Below are positions 1 to 10,793 of a stretch of DNA of 37,008 nt, piece after piece; within the stretch, counting starts at the first letter, position 1, and each line of letters opens with the position of its first letter. The notes under the pieces were generated by a model. That model saw nothing but the letters and a program-made list of their open reading frames with translations. It was not told the origin of the DNA and did not search any database. Source of the DNA: Acidobacteriota bacterium (GTDB lineage Bacteria; Acidobacteriota; JAAYUB01); NCBI GenBank assembly GCA_017996395.1, contig JAGOHA010000025.1, positions 1-37,008 of the forward strand. Direction: 5' to 3'. The position numbers and the translations under genes are program-made.

Positions 1-1210
<1,210 letters not shown>

Positions 1211-1220
1211 GGGAACCTCC

Positions 1221-1817
1221 TTATATGTCCTGTGATTGATCATTCCTGATGAAACGCTGCAGCCGCCCCAGCAGCTCCAGCCGGCCCAGCTCCGTCAGCG
1301 CGGAGAACGGCAGGATCTCCCGGCCGGGGAACGCCTCCCGCAGCCCGCGCAGGCTGGCGGTCCGGGCGTTGCCGGACAGCTTGTCGGCCTTGGTGGCCAC
1401 GACCACGTACTCGGCCGACTGCGCCTCCAGCCACTCCCGCAGGGTCCGGTCCAGCGGCGAGAGCGCGTGGCGGATGTCCACGAGCAGGATCACCAGCCGG
1501 CGCCGCGAGCCGTCGGCGAAATACTCCCGGGTCATCCGGTCCCAGGAGCGGCGCTCGGCTTCGGCTATCTTCGCGTAGCCGTAGCCGGGCAGATCCACCA
1601 GATAAAAAGAGCCGTTGATCCTGAAATAATTGATCCCGCGGGTCTTGCCCGGGGTGCCGCTGACCTTGGCGACGCCGCGCCGCTTCAGCAGCGTGTTGAT
1701 CAGGCTCGACTTGCCCACGTTGGACCGGCCGACGACGGCGATCTCCGGGAGGCGCTCCCGCGGATAACCGGACGCCGACCGCGCGCTGGTCACAAACTCG
1801 ACCGCCGTGAATTTCAC
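1221..1817 (-). CDS. engB: Ribosome biogenesis GTPase EngB (YihA/YsxC)
   Basis: TrmE-Era-EngA-EngB-Septin-like GTPase needed for late 50S ribosome assembly. The 198 residues match the usual family length. G1 GRSNVGKS (30-37), the GTPG switch region (~54), G3 DLPGYG (75-80), G4 TKAD (140-143) and a G5-like FSA near 170 are all present. The start is GTG at 1815-1817, giving MKFTAVEFV; no nearby ATG fits the conserved beta strand better. It sits 14 bases after the lon stop and its own stop forms part of the rho ribosome binding site. Placement next to lon and clpX is a common bacterial arrangement. The Shine-Dalgarno is weak, which suggests coupling to lon translation. Confidence 0.97.
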   Translation of the reverse strand: MKFTAVEFVTSARSASGYPRERLPEIAVVGRSNVGKSSLINTLLKRRGVAKVSGTPGKTRGINYFRINGSFYLVDLPGYGYAKIAEAERRSWDRMTREYFADGSRRRLVILLVDIRHALSPLDRTLREWLEAQSAEYVVVATKADKLSGNARTASLRGLREAFPGREILPFSALTELGRLELLGRLQRFIRNDQSQDI

Positions 1818-1831
1818 CCGTTGAATCCCGG

Positions 1832-4228
1832 TCAGTTGGCGATGTGCCCTTCCTTGACCTCACCGTCGATCGCGGCAGGGGCTTTCTTGTCAAGGGTCTG
1901 TAGGGGGCCGGGCAGCCGCTCGAGGGCCAGGCCCAGGACCTCGTCCATGGTCTCGACGAAGTGGACCTCCAGCTCGTCCCGGACTTCCTCCGGGATTTCC
2001 TGGATGTCCTTGCGGTTGTCGGCTGGCAGCGCCACGAGCTTGATGCCCGCTCGGTGGGCGGCCAGTATCTTTTCCTTCACGCCGCCGATGGGCAGCACCT
2101 GGCCGCGCAGGGTGATCTCGCCGGTCAGGGCCACGTCCCGACGGACGGGGATCCCGGTCAGAGACGAGACGATGGCGGTGGCCATGGTGATCCCCGCGCT
2201 GGGGCCGTCCTTGGGGATCGCCCCTTCGGGGATGTGCACGTGGATGTCTTCGTTCTTGTAGAATTCGGGATTGATGTGGAAGGTCTCCGCCCGCGAGCGC
2301 ACGTAGCTCAACGCGGCGTGGGCCGACTCCTGCATCACCTCGCCGATCTTGCCCGTCAGAGTCAGCTTGCCGGTGCCCGGCATCCGGGTGACCTCGGTGA
2401 GCAGGATCTCGCCGCCCATGTCGGTCCAGGCCATACCGGTGGCCACGCCCACCTCACTCTTCTCCTGCGACTTCTGCAGGCGGAAGCGGATGGGGCCGAG
2501 CAGCTTCTCCAGCAGCGGCGGGTCCACCGCCACCCGGAGGGAACGGCCCTTGGAGAGGATCTCGCGGACCACCTTGCGGCAGACGCGGCCGATCTCGCGC
2601 TCCAGGTTGCGCACGCCCGACTCGCGGGTGTAGTGGCGGATGATCCCCAGCAGCGCCTCGTCGGTGAAGACGATCTGCCGCTCGGACAAACCGCTCGCCT
2701 CGCGCTGCTTCCGGACCAGGAAGCGCTTGGCGATTTCCAACTTCTCCCGCTCGGTGTAGCCGGAGATCTCCAGTATTTCCATCCGGTCCTGCAGCGGGCG
2801 CGGGATGGCGTGAAGCACGTTGGCCGTGCAGATGAACATGACCCGGCTCAGGTCGTACTCGGTGTCGATGAAGTGGTCCAGGAAGTGCGAGTTCTGCTCG
2901 GGATCGAGCACCTCGAGCAGCGCGGCCGACGGATCGCCGCGGAAGTCCACGCTCATCTTGTCCACTTCGTCCAGCACGAACACCGGATTCTGCGTCCCCG
3001 CCTTCTTCATCATCTGGATGATCTGGCCGGGGAAGGCGCCGATGTACGTGCGCCGGTGGCCGCGGATCTCCGCTTCGTCGCGGACGCCGCCGAGCGACAG
3101 CCGCACGAACTGGCGGCCCGTGGCCCGGGCGATGGAGCGCCCCAGCGACGTCTTGCCCACGCCGGGCGGGCCGACGAAGCAGAGGATGCTGCCCTGGCTC
3201 TTGCGCGACATCTGGCGCACGGCCAGGTACTCGAGGATGCGCTCCTTGATCTTTTCCAACCCGTAGTGGTCGGCTTCCAGGATCTTCTCCGCCTTGCCGA
3301 TGTCGCGGATCTCGCGCGACTTCTTGTCCCACGGCAGGCTCAGGAGCCAGTCCACGTAGTTGCGGGAGACCGTGGACTCGGCCGACATGGACGGCATCGC
3401 TTCGAGGCGGCGGATTTCCTTCAGGACCTTGGCCTCGGCGTCCTCGGTCATGCCGGCCTTGGCCACCTTTTCCTTCAGCTCGTCGATCTCGCTGGTCTGC
3501 TGGTCCTCGCCCAGCTCCTTCTGGATGGCCCGGATCTTCTCGTGCAGGTAGTACTCTTTCTGGGCCTTTTCCATCTGCTCCCGGACCCGGCCCTGGATCG
3601 ACTTGTCCAGCTTGAGCTTCTCGATCTCGAAGCGGATCAGCTCGATGATCTTCGCGAAGCGCTCCTCCGGGTGGTCGATCTCCAGCAATTCCTGCTTTTC
3701 CCTGATGCCGATGGGAATGTTGCCGCTGATCGTGTCGGCCACCTTGTTGAGGTCGGGCCCCTTGATCACGCGGCTCATGGCGTCGGCGTTGAAGCTGGGA
3801 TTTGTCTTGACGTATTCGCCGAACACTTCGAGCAGCTGTTCGCGGATGGACTCCGCCCGGTCGGGACTCACCTGCTCCGGCTCCAGGAGTTCGGCCTCCA
3901 CCATGAAGAAGCCCGGGTCGTGGGTGGTGGTGACGATCCGGCCCCGCTGCAAGCCCTCGACCAGCACCTTGATGTTGCCGTCGGGCAGCTTCAGGTTCTG
4001 GATGATCAGGGCCATGGTGCCCACGGTGAAGATGTCGCCGGCCTGCGGCTCGTCGGTGGCCGGGTCCTTCTGGGTGGCCAGAAAGAGGTAGCGTTCGTTG
4101 CGCAGGGCGTATTCCAGCGCCTTGACCGACGACTCGCGGCCGATGATGAACGGGAACATGGTCTGGGGGAACACGACCACGTCGCGGATGGGGATCAGGG
4201 GCAGCTTCATCTTGCGGCTGGTGGCCAC
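1832..4228 (-). CDS. lon: ATP-dependent protease Lon
   Basis: Cytosolic AAA+ serine protease that degrades misfolded and regulatory proteins. The 798-residue protein has the full LonA layout: N-terminal substrate domain (from ~10, [13 protein letters not shown]), coiled-coil region, AAA+ module with Walker [10 protein letters not shown] (~355) and Walker B FVLDEVDK (~420), and the C-terminal peptidase with the catalytic Ser in KDGPSAG (~690) and the catalytic Lys in [14 protein letters not shown] (~730). The GTG start at 4226-4228 is chosen because a GAGGAG lies nine bases upstream and overlaps the clpX stop (TGAGGAG). An alternative ATG at 4208-4210 would remove only six residues. It lies directly after clpX, giving a clpP-clpX-lon order. 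Confidence 0.98.
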   Translation of the reverse strand: MATSRKMKLPLIPIRDVVVFPQTMFPFIIGRESSVKALEYALRNERYLFLATQKDPATDEPQAGDIFTVGTMALIIQNLKLPDGNIKVLVEGLQRGRIVTTTHDPGFFMVEAELLEPEQVSPDRAESIREQLLEVFGEYVKTNPSFNADAMSRVIKGPDLNKVADTISGNIPIGIREKQELLEIDHPEERFAKIIELIRFEIEKLKLDKSIQGRVREQMEKAQKEYYLHEKIRAIQKELGEDQQTSEIDELKEKVAKAGMTEDAEAKVLKEIRRLEAMPSMSAESTVSRNYVDWLLSLPWDKKSREIRDIGKAEKILEADHYGLEKIKERILEYLAVRQMSRKSQGSILCFVGPPGVGKTSLGRSIARATGRQFVRLSLGGVRDEAEIRGHRRTYIGAFPGQIIQMMKKAGTQNPVFVLDEVDKMSVDFRGDPSAALLEVLDPEQNSHFLDHFIDTEYDLSRVMFICTANVLHAIPRPLQDRMEILEISGYTEREKLEIAKRFLVRKQREASGLSERQIVFTDEALLGIIRHYTRESGVRNLEREIGRVCRKVVREILSKGRSLRVAVDPPLLEKLLGPIRFRLQKSQEKSEVGVATGMAWTDMGGEILLTEVTRMPGTGKLTLTGKIGEVMQESAHAALSYVRSRAETFHINPEFYKNEDIHVHIPEGAIPKDGPSAGITMATAIVSSLTGIPVRRDVALTGEITLRGQVLPIGGVKEKILAAHRAGIKLVALPADNRKDIQEIPEEVRDELEVHFVETMDEVLGLALERLPGPLQTLDKKAPAAIDGEVKEGHIAN

Positions 4229-4241
4229 GGCGGACGACTCC

Positions 4242-5498
<1,257 letters not shown>

Positions 5499-5512
5499 CG
5501 TCGCGCTCCGGT

Positions 5513-6103
5513 TCAGAGTCCCTGCTTGGTGATGACCTTGTCGATCAGGCCGTAAGCCACCGCCTCGTCCGCGCCCATGATGTAGTCGCGCTCCACGTCG
5601 CGGAGGATCTTCTCCATGGGCTGTTTCGTGTGCCGGCACAGGATCTCGCAGGTGATCTCCTTGAGGCGGAGGATCTCCTTGGCGTGGATGTCGATGTCGG
5701 TGGCCTGACCCGACAGGCCGGACATGAACGGCTGGTGGATGAGGATGCGGCAGTTGGGCAGGGCGTACCGCTTGCCGGCCGCGCCGGCGGCCAGCAGCAG
5801 GGCGGCCATGCTCGCCGCCTGGCCGATGCAGATGGTCACCACGTCGGGCTTGATGAACTGGATCGTGTCGTAGATGGCCAGCCCCGCCGTGATGGACCCG
5901 CCCGGCGAGTTGATGTAGAGGGAGATGTCCTTCTCGGGGTCCTCGGCCTGGAGGAACAGCATCTGGGCGATCACCAGGTTGGCGATCTCGTCCGTCACGG
6001 GGGTGCCCAGGAAAATGATGTTGTCCTTGAGCAGCCGCGAATAGATGTCGTACGCCCGTTCGCCCCGGTTGGTCTGTTCGACGACGATGGGAACCAGTGC
6101 CAC
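5513..6103 (-). CDS. clpP: ClpP, proteolytic subunit of Clp protease
   Basis: Self-compartmentalising serine protease that partners with ClpX. With the GTG start at 6101-6103 the protein is 196 residues and opens [20 protein letters not shown], which aligns with the conserved ClpP N-terminus. An AGGAGG lies exactly six bases upstream of this GTG. A TTG three codons earlier abuts the Shine-Dalgarno and would not be usable, so the start given here should be preferred to a longer one. The catalytic triad is S98 (GQAASM), H123 (IHQP) and D173 (ERDY). The axial and handle regions (INSPGG) are intact. It is 75 bases downstream of tig and 14 bases upstream of clpX, the usual tig-clpP-clpX order. Confidence 0.98.
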   Translation of the reverse strand: MALVPIVVEQTNRGERAYDIYSRLLKDNIIFLGTPVTDEIANLVIAQMLFLQAEDPEKDISLYINSPGGSITAGLAIYDTIQFIKPDVVTICIGQAASMAALLLAAGAAGKRYALPNCRILIHQPFMSGLSGQATDIDIHAKEILRLKEITCEILCRHTKQPMEKILRDVERDYIMGADEAVAYGLIDKVITKQGL

Positions 6104-6178
6104 GGTCAACCTCCTGCGGTTGGGGCCGGCGCCGGCGGCCGGCCATCGGATATTAGATGTCGGAACCGGCCGCGGAGT

Positions 6179-7621
6179 TTATTCCGCGGCTTCCTGGGTC
6201 TTGCCTTTGGCCTTGCTCCGGGGCTTGGCCTTGGGCTTGGTCCCGGCCTCGGGGGCATGGTCATGGTCATGCGCGTGGTCCTGGTCATGCGCGTGGTCAT
6301 GGCCGCAGCCGGGGCCGTGCACGTGCTCCGCCTCGGCCGGCGGTTCGGTGATCCGGGCGGCGGCGACAACCACCGCCAGCGCCCGGCGCAGCTTCAAACT
6401 GTTCTTGAGCCGGTTCAGCGCCTCTTCGTCGCGGATCATCTCCGCCTTCAGCGCCTCGGGCGTCTGGCCGCGGGCGGCGGCCACGCGGGCCATCTCGGCC
6501 TCCACGTCGGCGTCGGTGATCGTGACGCCTTCCTTCTCGGCGATCCTGGTGAGCACCATGGTCTCGCGGACCGCCCGCTGCAGGTTGGGCGCCTGTTCCG
6601 CCCGGATCGCCTGCCAGTCGAGCTTGCCCACGTCCGTGGCGCTCATGCCGCGCTGCATCAGGTCGTTGACCGCCGGCAGCGCGAAATCGGAGAAGGCGGC
6701 CTCGGTCAGGGTGTCCGGCACGGGGAAGTCGTAGCCGGCCACCAGGGCCTCGGTCACCCGGCGCTCCAGCTCGTGGCGGCTGTGGTCGGCCACCGCCTCG
6801 CGGAGCTCCGTCTCGACGCGGGCGCGGAACTCGTCGAAGGTCTTGAAGTCGCCCATCGACTGGGCAAACGCGTCGTCCAGCGCCGGCAGCACGCGCTCCT
6901 TGATCTCCTGGACCGTCAGTCGGACGTTCGCGGTCTTGCCGGCCAGGCGGTGGTCGTGGTAGTCGGCGGGGAAGTCGAGGTCGAACGTCCGCGTCTCGCC
7001 GATAGCCTGCCCCTCGGCCTGCAGCGCCACCAGCGAGTTCTTCAGGTTCTCCTCCACGAGCAGGTACATCCGTTCGTCCCTGACCGGCTCGGCCTGCCCG
7101 GCCACGGCGGCTTCGAACGCGGCGGCGAGGAAGTCGCCCCGCTGCGCGGGCCGGCCCGTGACCTCCTGGAGCGACGCGCGGGCCTGGCACCGCCGCTGGA
7201 TCTCGTGCTCCACGAGCTGCGGATCGAAGGCGGCGTCGCGATGGGCGACTTCCAGACCCCGGTAATCCCGCAGCTCGAAATCGGGCAGCACCTCAAAGGC
7301 CACCACGGCCTTGAGCGCGCCGCCGAAGTCGTAGTCGGACTCCACCATCTCCGGCGTGCTCACCGGCTTGAGGCCGGTCTCCTCGAGGGCCTTGGGCAGG
7401 GAGTCCTTCATCACCTGCTCCACCACCTCCTGGATGATGGCGGTCTTGAACCGCCGCTCCAGCAGGCCCACCGGGGCCCGGCCCGGCCGGAAACCGGGCA
7501 GGACGGCGATCTTCTTCATGTCATCGATCACCTTCTGCCGGACCGCTTCCGTTTCATCGGGCGTGATTTCCAGATTCAGAACCTTGCGGCATCCGCTGCT
7601 TTCACCCAACGTTACCTTCAC
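6179..7621 (-). CDS. tig: Trigger factor with histidine-rich C-terminal tail
   Basis: Ribosome-associated chaperone that shields nascent chains, with a peptidyl-prolyl isomerase-type middle domain. The N-terminal ribosome-binding signature GFRPGRAP (43-50) is clear, followed by the FKBP-like domain (~150-250) and the long helical C-terminal domain. The 480 residues exceed the usual 430-450 because of a tail at about 433-480: nine histidines in 24 residues mixed with Asp and one Cys, then a Lys/Pro/Ala stretch. The tail resembles the metal-binding tail of SlyD and is unusual for trigger factor. The start is GTG at 7619-7621 with AAGGAAGG about six bases upstream. It lies 60 bases downstream of tRNA-Leu with no terminator seen, and heads the clp-lon run. 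Confidence 0.96.
   Translation of the reverse strand: MKVTLGESSGCRKVLNLEITPDETEAVRQKVIDDMKKIAVLPGFRPGRAPVGLLERRFKTAIIQEVVEQVMKDSLPKALEETGLKPVSTPEMVESDYDFGGALKAVVAFEVLPDFELRDYRGLEVAHRDAAFDPQLVEHEIQRRCQARASLQEVTGRPAQRGDFLAAAFEAAVAGQAEPVRDERMYLLVEENLKNSLVALQAEGQAIGETRTFDLDFPADYHDHRLAGKTANVRLTVQEIKERVLPALDDAFAQSMGDFKTFDEFRARVETELREAVADHSRHELERRVTEALVAGYDFPVPDTLTEAAFSDFALPAVNDLMQRGMSATDVGKLDWQAIRAEQAPNLQRAVRETMVLTRIAEKEGVTITDADVEAEMARVAAARGQTPEALKAEMIRDEEALNRLKNSLKLRRALAVVVAAARITEPPAEAEHVHGPGCGHDHAHDQDHAHDHDHAPEAGTKPKAKPRSKAKGKTQEAAE
6265..6298 (-). repeat. 18-base-period direct repeat encoding the His/Asp tail of trigger factor
   Basis: Two exact 16-base copies (GGTCATGCGCGTGGTC on the plus strand) lie at 6265-6280 and 6283-6298. 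On the coding strand they specify alternating His, Asp and Ala residues of the tig tail. The period of 18 bases keeps the reading frame, so slippage would lengthen or shorten the tail by six residues. Confidence 0.75.
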
Positions 7622-7680
7622 GTGCGACCTTCCTTTCGATATGGTGTGGAATTTGTCATGGCGGGAACGGGCAAAAAATT

Positions 7681-7767
7681 TGGTGCGAAAGGGGGGAGTT
7701 GAACCCCCACACCCTTGCGGGTACTAGATCCTAAGTCTAGCGCGTCTGCCAATTCCGCCACTTTCGC
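7681..7767 (-). tRNA. tRNA-Leu (anticodon UAG)
   Basis: A complete class II tRNA on the minus strand. The acceptor stem GCGAAAG pairs with CTTTCGC, discriminator A is followed by an encoded CCA (7681-7683), the anticodon stem CTAGA/TCTAG encloses loop CTTAGGA with anticodon TAG, the long variable arm is TACCCGCAAGGGTG, and the T arm GGGGGTTCAACTCCCCC is perfect. It reads CUA (and by wobble other CUN) leucine codons. It lies 120 bases after tRNA-Lys and 60 bases before tig. Confidence 0.97.
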
Positions 7768-7887
7768 AGACACAGGCGACTGACTCTATAGATGCATGAT
7801 ACGATATTCGGGTGTAGGTATCCAACTTGATATCCGGAAGATGGGTGGCAAATCCCGATCGCTGAATTGAGTTGAATAAAGGAAATA

Positions 7888-7963
7888 TGGTGAGCCGTGG
7901 AGGAATCGAACCTCCAACCTAGTGATTAAGAGTCACTTGCTCTACCAATTGAGCTAACGGCCC
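7888..7963 (-). tRNA. tRNA-Lys (anticodon CUU)
   Basis: A 76-base class I tRNA with encoded CCA (7888-7890). The acceptor stem GGGCCGT/ACGGCTC has one G-U pair, the D arm reads TTAGCTCAATTGGTAGAGC, the anticodon stem AGTGA/TCACT encloses loop CTCTTAA giving anticodon CTT, and the T arm is GGAGGTTCGATTCCTCC. It reads AAG lysine codons. It is the first gene downstream of the promoter at 8040-8067. Confidence 0.97.
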
Positions 7964-8039
7964 ACCGAATGTAAATAACAACCTGTGATTCTGACGGTTG
8001 CCCGGGGATGGAAGCGGGTGTTCCCGAAGCAAGATCCTA

Positions 8040-8067
8040 ACTATACGCGAACTTCCCGGTTTGTCAA
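8040..8067 (-). promoter_or_regulatory. Sigma70-type promoter for the tRNA-Lys/tRNA-Leu/tig unit
   Basis: On the minus strand TTGACA (-35, consensus) is followed after 16 bases by TATAGT (5 of 6 to consensus). The predicted transcript starts near 8033, about 70 bases before mature tRNA-Lys. It is the only strong promoter seen upstream of the tRNA-tig-clp-lon block. Confidence 0.75.
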
Positions 8068-8108
8068 TGGGAAAATCGCCCGCCGTCACCCGCGCCCGCT
8101 CTCGCGGC

Positions 8109-8137
8109 TTGACAGCCGGGGGCATCTTCCTGATAAT
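8109..8137 (+). promoter_or_regulatory. Sigma70-type promoter for the membrane Fe-S oxidoreductase
   Basis: TTGACA at 8109-8114, a 17-base spacer, then GATAAT at 8132-8137. A transcript would begin near 8144, about 30 bases before the start codon of the gene at 8176, with AAGGAG at 8164-8169. It points away from the tRNA promoter, so 8040-8137 is a divergent promoter region. Confidence 0.75.
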
Positions 8138-8175
8138 GGGAGCCCGCTTGACACAAGCCCTTCAAGGAGAACGGC

Positions 8176-10155
8176 ATGGACCCCAAGACGCTCATCGATC
8201 CGGCCGCCGGAGTCTTCTATTTCCTGTTCCTGGCCATGAGTCTGGCCGGAGTGGGCATTTTCGTCTGGCGCCTCCGCGGCAAGTGGCTGCTGCTGCGCCG
8301 CGCCACGCCGGAGGACCGCTTCAACCGCTGGGGGGAGCGCGTCCGGGCGACCCTGGTCCACGTCGTCGCCCAGGCCCGCATCCTGCGGGATCCGGCTACG
8401 GGGCTCATGCACGCGTTCATCTTCTGGGGATTCTGCGTGCTGGCCATCCACACCGCCTCACTGTTTCTGGGCACGTGGATCCCCGGCCTGGACTTCGAGC
8501 GGCGCCTCGGCGCGGCCTACGCCTGGCCCAAGGACCTGTTCATCGTGCTGGTGGCCCTAGCCGTGCTCTGGGCCGTCTTCCGCCGCGCCGTGCTCCGGCC
8601 GGCGCGGGTGGAGTCGTCGGGCGAGGCCTACCTGGTGCTGGGCCTGATCCTGCTCCTGATGCTCACCGACATGGGCGCCGAGGCCGCCCTGCACGCCGCC
8701 GGCGTCCCCACTTACGGCTTCCTGGGCGCCGCCCTGGGCCCGCTCGTCGCCGGCTGGAGCGGGACGGGCCTGCGGGCGCTCTACGCCGGCTCCTTCTGGA
8801 TCCAGGCGGCCACGATCCTGTGCTTCCTCAACATCCTCCCCGGGTCGAAACACTTCCACGTCATCACCTCGCTGCCCAACGTCTTCTTCCGGAAGCTGGA
8901 ACCGGCCGGGCGGCTCCGGACGCTGAACCTGGAGGACGAGAACGCCGAGAGCTTCGGCGTAGCCAAGGCCCAGGAGCTGGACTGGAAGGTGCTCCTGGAC
9001 GTCTACTCCTGCACCGAGTGCGGCCGCTGCCACGAGCACTGCCCCACGCACACCACCGACAAGCCGCTGTCGCCCAAGCGGATGAACGACCACCTGAAGG
9101 AGTTCGTCTACAAGCATGAGAAAGAGCTGACCGGCGCGCAGGCCGGCGAGGTGCCGGATCTGTTCGCCGCCGGCGCCGTGGGCGAGGACGAGATCTGGGC
9201 GTGCACCACCTGCGGCTTCTGCGAGGACGCTTGTCCGCTGTTCATCGAGGAGGTCCAGTGGATCGTGGACTTCCGCCGCTACAAGACCCTCACCGAGAGT
9301 CACTTCCCCGAGGAGCTGACCAAGGCGTTCCGCGGGCTGGAGACCAACTCCAACCCGTGGGGGATCGGCGCCCACAAGCGGGCCGAGTGGGCCGCGGGAC
9401 TCGGCATCCCCACAGTGGGCGAGGCCGGGTCGTTCGAATGGCTCTTCTACGTGGGCTGCTCCGGCAGCTTCGACGAGCGGAACCGGAAGGTGGCCCAGGC
9501 GTTCGCCCGGCTGCTCCAGAAGGCGGGCGTCGCGTTCGCCATCCTGGGCGAGGCGGAGGGGTGCTGCGGCGACGCCGCCCGGCGCACCGGCAACGAATAC
9601 CTGTTCCAGACCCTGGCCCAGGCCAACATCGAGATCTTCAAGGAGGCCGGGGTCCGAAAAATCGTCACCGCCTGCCCCCACGGCTTCAACACCCTCAAGC
9701 ACGAGTACCCGCAATTCGGCGGCGAATTCGAGGTCTGGCACCACTCCCAGCTCCTCGAGAAGCTGGTGCAGGAAGGGAAGCTCAAGCCCAGCCGCAAACT
9801 GGACCTGGACGTGGCCTTCCACGATTCCTGCTATCTGGGGCGGTACAACGGCATCTACGATGCGCCTCGCAACGTGATGACCGGCATCGACGGGGTGAAG
9901 GTGTCGGAGCTGGCGCTGCACCACCGCCAGGGGTTCTGCTGCGGCGGCGGCGGCGGCCGCATCTTCATGGAAGAAAGCCTCGGTTCCCGCATCAACCACC
10001 GCCGGATCGAGCAGGTGCGCGACTCCGGCTGCTCCACCGTGGCCCTGGCCTGCCCGTTCTGCAACACCATGCTCTCCGACGCGGTGAAGGAGAAGGAACT
10101 GGAGGGCGTCGCGGTTCGCGACATCGCCGAGATCCTGCTCGAGGCCGTTGAATAG
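8176..10155 (+). CDS. Membrane (Fe-S) oxidoreductase, HdrE-HdrD-like fusion, probable ETF:quinone oxidoreductase type
   Basis: A 659-residue protein in three parts. Residues ~10-235 carry five membrane helices with several histidines, like the haem b subunit NarI/HdrE. Residues 279-289 (CTECGRCHEHC) and 343-353 (CTTCGFCEDAC) are two [4Fe-4S] motifs. The C-terminal half has two CCG domains, with EGCCGDAARR near 475 and FCCGGGGGRIF near 597, as in HdrD. This architecture is known from membrane Fe-S oxidoreductases that pass electrons from electron-transferring flavoprotein to menaquinone (EMO family), usually near etfAB. No etf genes are in the window, so the donor is inferred from the architecture alone. 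The ATG has AAGGAG six bases upstream. It stands alone behind its own promoter and faces away from the tRNA block. A thiol/disulfide substrate cannot be excluded. Confidence 0.85.
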   Translation: MDPKTLIDPAAGVFYFLFLAMSLAGVGIFVWRLRGKWLLLRRATPEDRFNRWGERVRATLVHVVAQARILRDPATGLMHAFIFWGFCVLAIHTASLFLGTWIPGLDFERRLGAAYAWPKDLFIVLVALAVLWAVFRRAVLRPARVESSGEAYLVLGLILLLMLTDMGAEAALHAAGVPTYGFLGAALGPLVAGWSGTGLRALYAGSFWIQAATILCFLNILPGSKHFHVITSLPNVFFRKLEPAGRLRTLNLEDENAESFGVAKAQELDWKVLLDVYSCTECGRCHEHCPTHTTDKPLSPKRMNDHLKEFVYKHEKELTGAQAGEVPDLFAAGAVGEDEIWACTTCGFCEDACPLFIEEVQWIVDFRRYKTLTESHFPEELTKAFRGLETNSNPWGIGAHKRAEWAAGLGIPTVGEAGSFEWLFYVGCSGSFDERNRKVAQAFARLLQKAGVAFAILGEAEGCCGDAARRTGNEYLFQTLAQANIEIFKEAGVRKIVTACPHGFNTLKHEYPQFGGEFEVWHHSQLLEKLVQEGKLKPSRKLDLDVAFHDSCYLGRYNGIYDAPRNVMTGIDGVKVSELALHHRQGFCCGGGGGRIFMEESLGSRINHRRIEQVRDSGCSTVALACPFCNTMLSDAVKEKELEGVAVRDIAEILLEAVE

Positions 10156-10214
10156 CCGGCGGATTTCGGCTACCATGGGCGCATTCATGGATCACGCGGA
10201 CACCCGACATCGCC

Positions 10215-10703
10215 GTGGAGGTGCCGGTGCCTGAAGGCAATTTCTGGGTCAATATCGGCGGCTGTCTCGTGCTGGCGGGAGCGGCAGTGGCCGCCATCGT
10301 GCTGGTGGTCGTGTTTGCCCGGCGACACCGCCGCCACGAGCTGGCCAACGCCAGACGGGCGTTTGAGGACAGCCTGGCCCAGCTCCGCAAGGATCCCAAA
10401 AACGCCGACCTGAAGCGGGAGACTGTCCATCTGGGGCAGTGCTACTCCCGGCTCAGCATCGGCCGGGACGGGCGGCCCGTGTTCGATGAAACGGCGCTGG
10501 ACAAGGCCATCGCCGCCGTCTGCCCGCCGGAGCTCTACCCGTCGCCCGCCGAGGCCAGCCTGGCCACCCGGCTGGACCAGCTGACCCGCTATCGCCAGCG
10601 CGGCCTGATCACGGAACAGGAATACCAGCAGAAGCGGGAAGAACTCCTGGCCGATTCATCGCCGACCGCCGACCGCTGGGGGCAGAAGCTGGACCACAAC
10701 TGA
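10215..10703 (+). CDS. Small membrane-anchored protein with SHOCT-like C-terminus
   Basis: About 160 residues. One strong membrane helix near residues 15-35 is followed by a basic RRHRRH stretch, then a charged cytoplasmic part. Residues ~125-145 (LDQLTRYRQRGLITEQEYQQ) look like a SHOCT (short C-terminal) motif, seen in many small bacterial membrane proteins of unknown role. The start is uncertain: GTG codons at 10215, 10221 and 10227 are all in frame. The third has GGAG six bases upstream (10217-10220) and gives MPEGNFWVNIGG, so it may be the real one. It follows the oxidoreductase by 60 bases on the same strand and could be co-transcribed. Function unknown. Confidence 0.7.
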   Translation: MEVPVPEGNFWVNIGGCLVLAGAAVAAIVLVVVFARRHRRHELANARRAFEDSLAQLRKDPKNADLKRETVHLGQCYSRLSIGRDGRPVFDETALDKAIAAVCPPELYPSPAEASLATRLDQLTRYRQRGLITEQEYQQKREELLADSSPTADRWGQKLDHN

Positions 10704-10741
10704 AGCCGGCCGCTCCGCCACTTGCGGGACGCAACCGGCGG

Positions 10742-10767
10742 ATGGCATACCGCCCGGGCGGTGCCAT
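10742..10767. terminator. Hairpin between convergent genes, possible bidirectional terminator
   Basis: ATGGCA, two unpaired bases, CCGCCC and then GGGCGG TGCCAT form a 12-base-pair inverted repeat with a two-base bulge. It lies in the 90-base gap between the SHOCT-like gene and the histidine kinase, which converge here. No T run follows on either strand, so if it acts it may do so with Rho. Confidence 0.4.
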
Positions 10768-10793
10768 GTCACAAGCCGAAGCCGGATATTTCA

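Noticed and set aside
8149..8154. A second TTGACA just before the oxidoreductase start codon.
   Set aside because: There is no -10 hexamer at a useful distance before the ATG; the TTGACA at 8109 with GATAAT is the better promoter.
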